7,123 nt of DNA, from the NCBI GenBank assembly GCA_020434085.1, contig JAGRBM010000101.1, positions 1 to 7,123 of the forward strand, given 5' to 3'. The notes beneath the pieces are model-generated. The model saw only the letters and a program-made list of their open reading frames with translations. It was not told the origin of the DNA and made no database searches. Shown piece by piece: positions 5,818-7,123 of the stretch. How positions within the stretch are numbered: position 1 is the stretch's first letter; each line of letters starts with the position of its first letter. Source of the DNA: Chrysiogenia bacterium. GTDB taxonomy: Bacteria > JAGRBM01. The translations under genes were made by a program, and so were the position numbers.

Positions 5818-7107
5818 TCAGTCGGCGCGCAGGATTTTTCCCGAGTAGTAGTCTTCCCGGAATTGCTGGACGAGTGAGACATCGACGTCGAGCGCCCTGG
5901 CCAGTCCGACCGGGTCGCCCAATACATCCGCCATCGCCCCGTCGAGTTTTTCCTTCCACGAGTGCATGTCCTCGTCGGAATTGCCCTGCGTCTGCCCAAC
6001 ACCGCCGAACCGGGAGATGAGCCAGGAAAAGATCTGGATGCAGAGCATGCCGATCCGGTGCAGTTCCATCGCGCTCTCGAAAGACGGGACGTCGGTGATC
6101 TGCGGGTTCTCCCTGAGTGCGTCCAGGTAGCGGCGAATGAAGGCCTCTTCGTGCCTGCGGCGGTCATCGGGCGTGAAGCTGACGGTCATGCAGTAGGTGA
6201 TGTCCCACAGGTAGAACGTGATCGAGTTGACCTCCCAGTCGGTCAGGATCACTTCCGAGTAATCCGAGCTGAACAGGCAATTGCCCATGCGGCAGTCACC
6301 ATGGCTGATCGTCACCGGCTCCCTGGCCGTGCGCTTCTGAATGGCTTTCCAGATTTCCTGGAACGAACTCGAAGCCCGCCGGGCATAGAACTGAACGCCC
6401 GGATCGAGCCAGTCCACGCCGCTTCTTTCGAGAAACTTGCCGAGAACCTTCGGCGGCATGCCTCGCAATTGCCAGGTCCTTCGGTGCAGGTCCGTGGCGC
6501 TGTCGAGGATGCGCTCCACCATCCGGGCATCGGCGTCCATCCAGTCGGGCCGGCTGTGGAACCGGTCCATGTCGACGCACTCCTGAATGAGGATGGAGCG
6601 CTCGAAGGGCCGCGACCATGCGGCGAACAGGTTCTTCGGCGCCGCGAAGCCCAGCTTCTCGCGACCGCCCGCCTGCCGCGCAAGCTCGGGCAGAATGACG
6701 TTGTGAAAGGCGACTTCCTTGTTGTCGGTGGATGCCGCGGCGAGCAGTGCCTTGAAATAGAGCTTGTACTGGCGCGCCGAGGGGAGCTTTACGAACACCC
6801 GCAGCTCCTCGCGCTGAGAGCCCGGCGTCGAATAAACAATGTCGATGCGCGCGACGTTCTTGTCGGGTTCGGTGTCCGCGCCGCCGCAATGCTCACACGA
6901 AATGCAGCGCGCGCTGGCCGGGATCACGCCTTCGCGCTGCAACAAGCGGAACACGCGATCGGGTGGGGCAAAGAGCTCGGTGAGATTGCGCGGAAAGCCG
7001 AGAAAAGGATTGCCCGAACGAAAGACGTAGCGATCGATCGCCAGCAGATCAAAGAAAAGCGGCCCCAGGGTGATGACTCTCGTGAGCGCAAGGAACCTGC
7101 TGTCCAT
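5818..7107 (-). CDS. APH/ecdysteroid-kinase-like phosphotransferase
   Basis: A 429-residue protein with a C-terminal kinase fold of the aminoglycoside phosphotransferase/CHK-like group. These enzymes transfer ATP phosphate to hydroxyls of small molecules; the substrate cannot be read from sequence. Seen: probable ATP-binding Lys-108 in LRVFVKLPS; Glu-131 in NKEVAFHN, the likely partner of that lysine; hinge-like ILIQE (172-176); the catalytic loop HGDCRMGN (269-276) with Asp-271 and Asn-276; and the metal-binding DWE (290-292), the DFG equivalent. The core is thus complete. Before it, residues 45-62 (LFAPPDRVFRLLQREGVI) resemble the leader helix of this family. CxxCxxC (Cys-68, -71, -74) follows in the N-lobe and is not a feature I associate with the family. 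The start ATG at 7107 has GAGGG (7121-7117) nine bases upstream. It converges on the glycosyltransferase gene with 13 bases between stops and no terminator seen. It is probably not an antibiotic-resistance gene, since identity to a specific class was not recognised. Confidence 0.8.
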   Translation of the reverse strand: MDSRFLALTRVITLGPLFFDLLAIDRYVFRSGNPFLGFPRNLTELFAPPDRVFRLLQREGVIPASARCISCEHCGGADTEPDKNVARIDIVYSTPGSQREELRVFVKLPSARQYKLYFKALLAAASTDNKEVAFHNVILPELARQAGGREKLGFAAPKNLFAAWSRPFERSILIQECVDMDRFHSRPDWMDADARMVERILDSATDLHRRTWQLRGMPPKVLGKFLERSGVDWLDPGVQFYARRASSSFQEIWKAIQKRTAREPVTISHGDCRMGNCLFSSDYSEVILTDWEVNSITFYLWDITYCMTVSFTPDDRRRHEEAFIRRYLDALRENPQITDVPSFESAMELHRIGMLCIQIFSWLISRFGGVGQTQGNSDEDMHSWKEKLDGAMADVLGDPVGLARALDVDVSLVQQFREDYYSGKILRAD

Positions 7108-7123
7108 CTGCTTTCACCCTCAA

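Noticed and set aside
3195-6167. A 990-codon open frame on the minus strand across the DUF1207, glycosyltransferase and part of the phosphotransferase genes.
   Set aside because: It is antisense to two plus-strand genes with recognisable domains and out of frame with the phosphotransferase on its own strand. Its product is biased to Arg, Ala, Gly and His with no known domain, as expected for a frame shadow in GC-rich coding DNA.
5818-7107. An antibiotic-resistance aminoglycoside kinase.
   Set aside because: Only the general kinase-fold motifs are shared; neither the sequence nor the neighbourhood (no mobile element, no other resistance gene) supports a resistance role.

Overview
The window is a GC-rich bacterial segment (estimated by eye at roughly 60-65% in the main genes, lower in the ankyrin gene and in the AT-rich gap near 2780-2806). 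It carries six complete protein-coding genes. No rRNA, tRNA, CRISPR array, transposase or phage gene is recognisable. GC content, a DUF1207 envelope protein, a lipoprotein with a lipobox and an intergenic palindromic repeat suggest a Gram-negative bacterium, perhaps a deltaproteobacterial/Myxococcota-type or similar environmental lineage. The taxonomic guess is inference only; no marker gene is present.

Layout. Bases 1-246 are a leader region with an operator-like palindrome next to a possible -35 element. Next comes a plus-strand PlsC/MGAT-like acyltransferase (247-1197) closed by a strong intrinsic terminator (1224-1259). A nested imperfect palindromic repeat (1260-1426) fills the gap to a convergent minus-strand pair. 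That pair is tag (DNA-3-methyladenine glycosylase I, 2219-2758) followed, through a TGATG stop/start overlap, by an ankyrin-repeat lipoprotein (1434-2219). A 133-bp divergent intergenic region separates tag from a plus-strand pair: a secreted DUF1207 protein (2892-3926) and, 45 bp later, a polytopic GT39/ArnT-like glycosyltransferase (3972-5804). A minus-strand APH-like phosphotransferase (5818-7107) converges on the glycosyltransferase with only 13 bp between stop codons.

Function as a set. Four of the six products are likely to act at or in the envelope or on lipids (acyltransferase, ankyrin lipoprotein, DUF1207 protein, membrane glycosyltransferase). Tag repairs alkylated DNA in the cytoplasm, and the phosphotransferase is a cytoplasmic small-molecule kinase of unknown substrate. 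The window looks like ordinary chromosome rather than a defence island. I do not see a convincing new multi-gene system. The features most worth a second look are the nested palindrome, the coupled tag-ankyrin lipoprotein pair, the DUF1207-glycosyltransferase pairing and a CxxCxxC cluster in the phosphotransferase.
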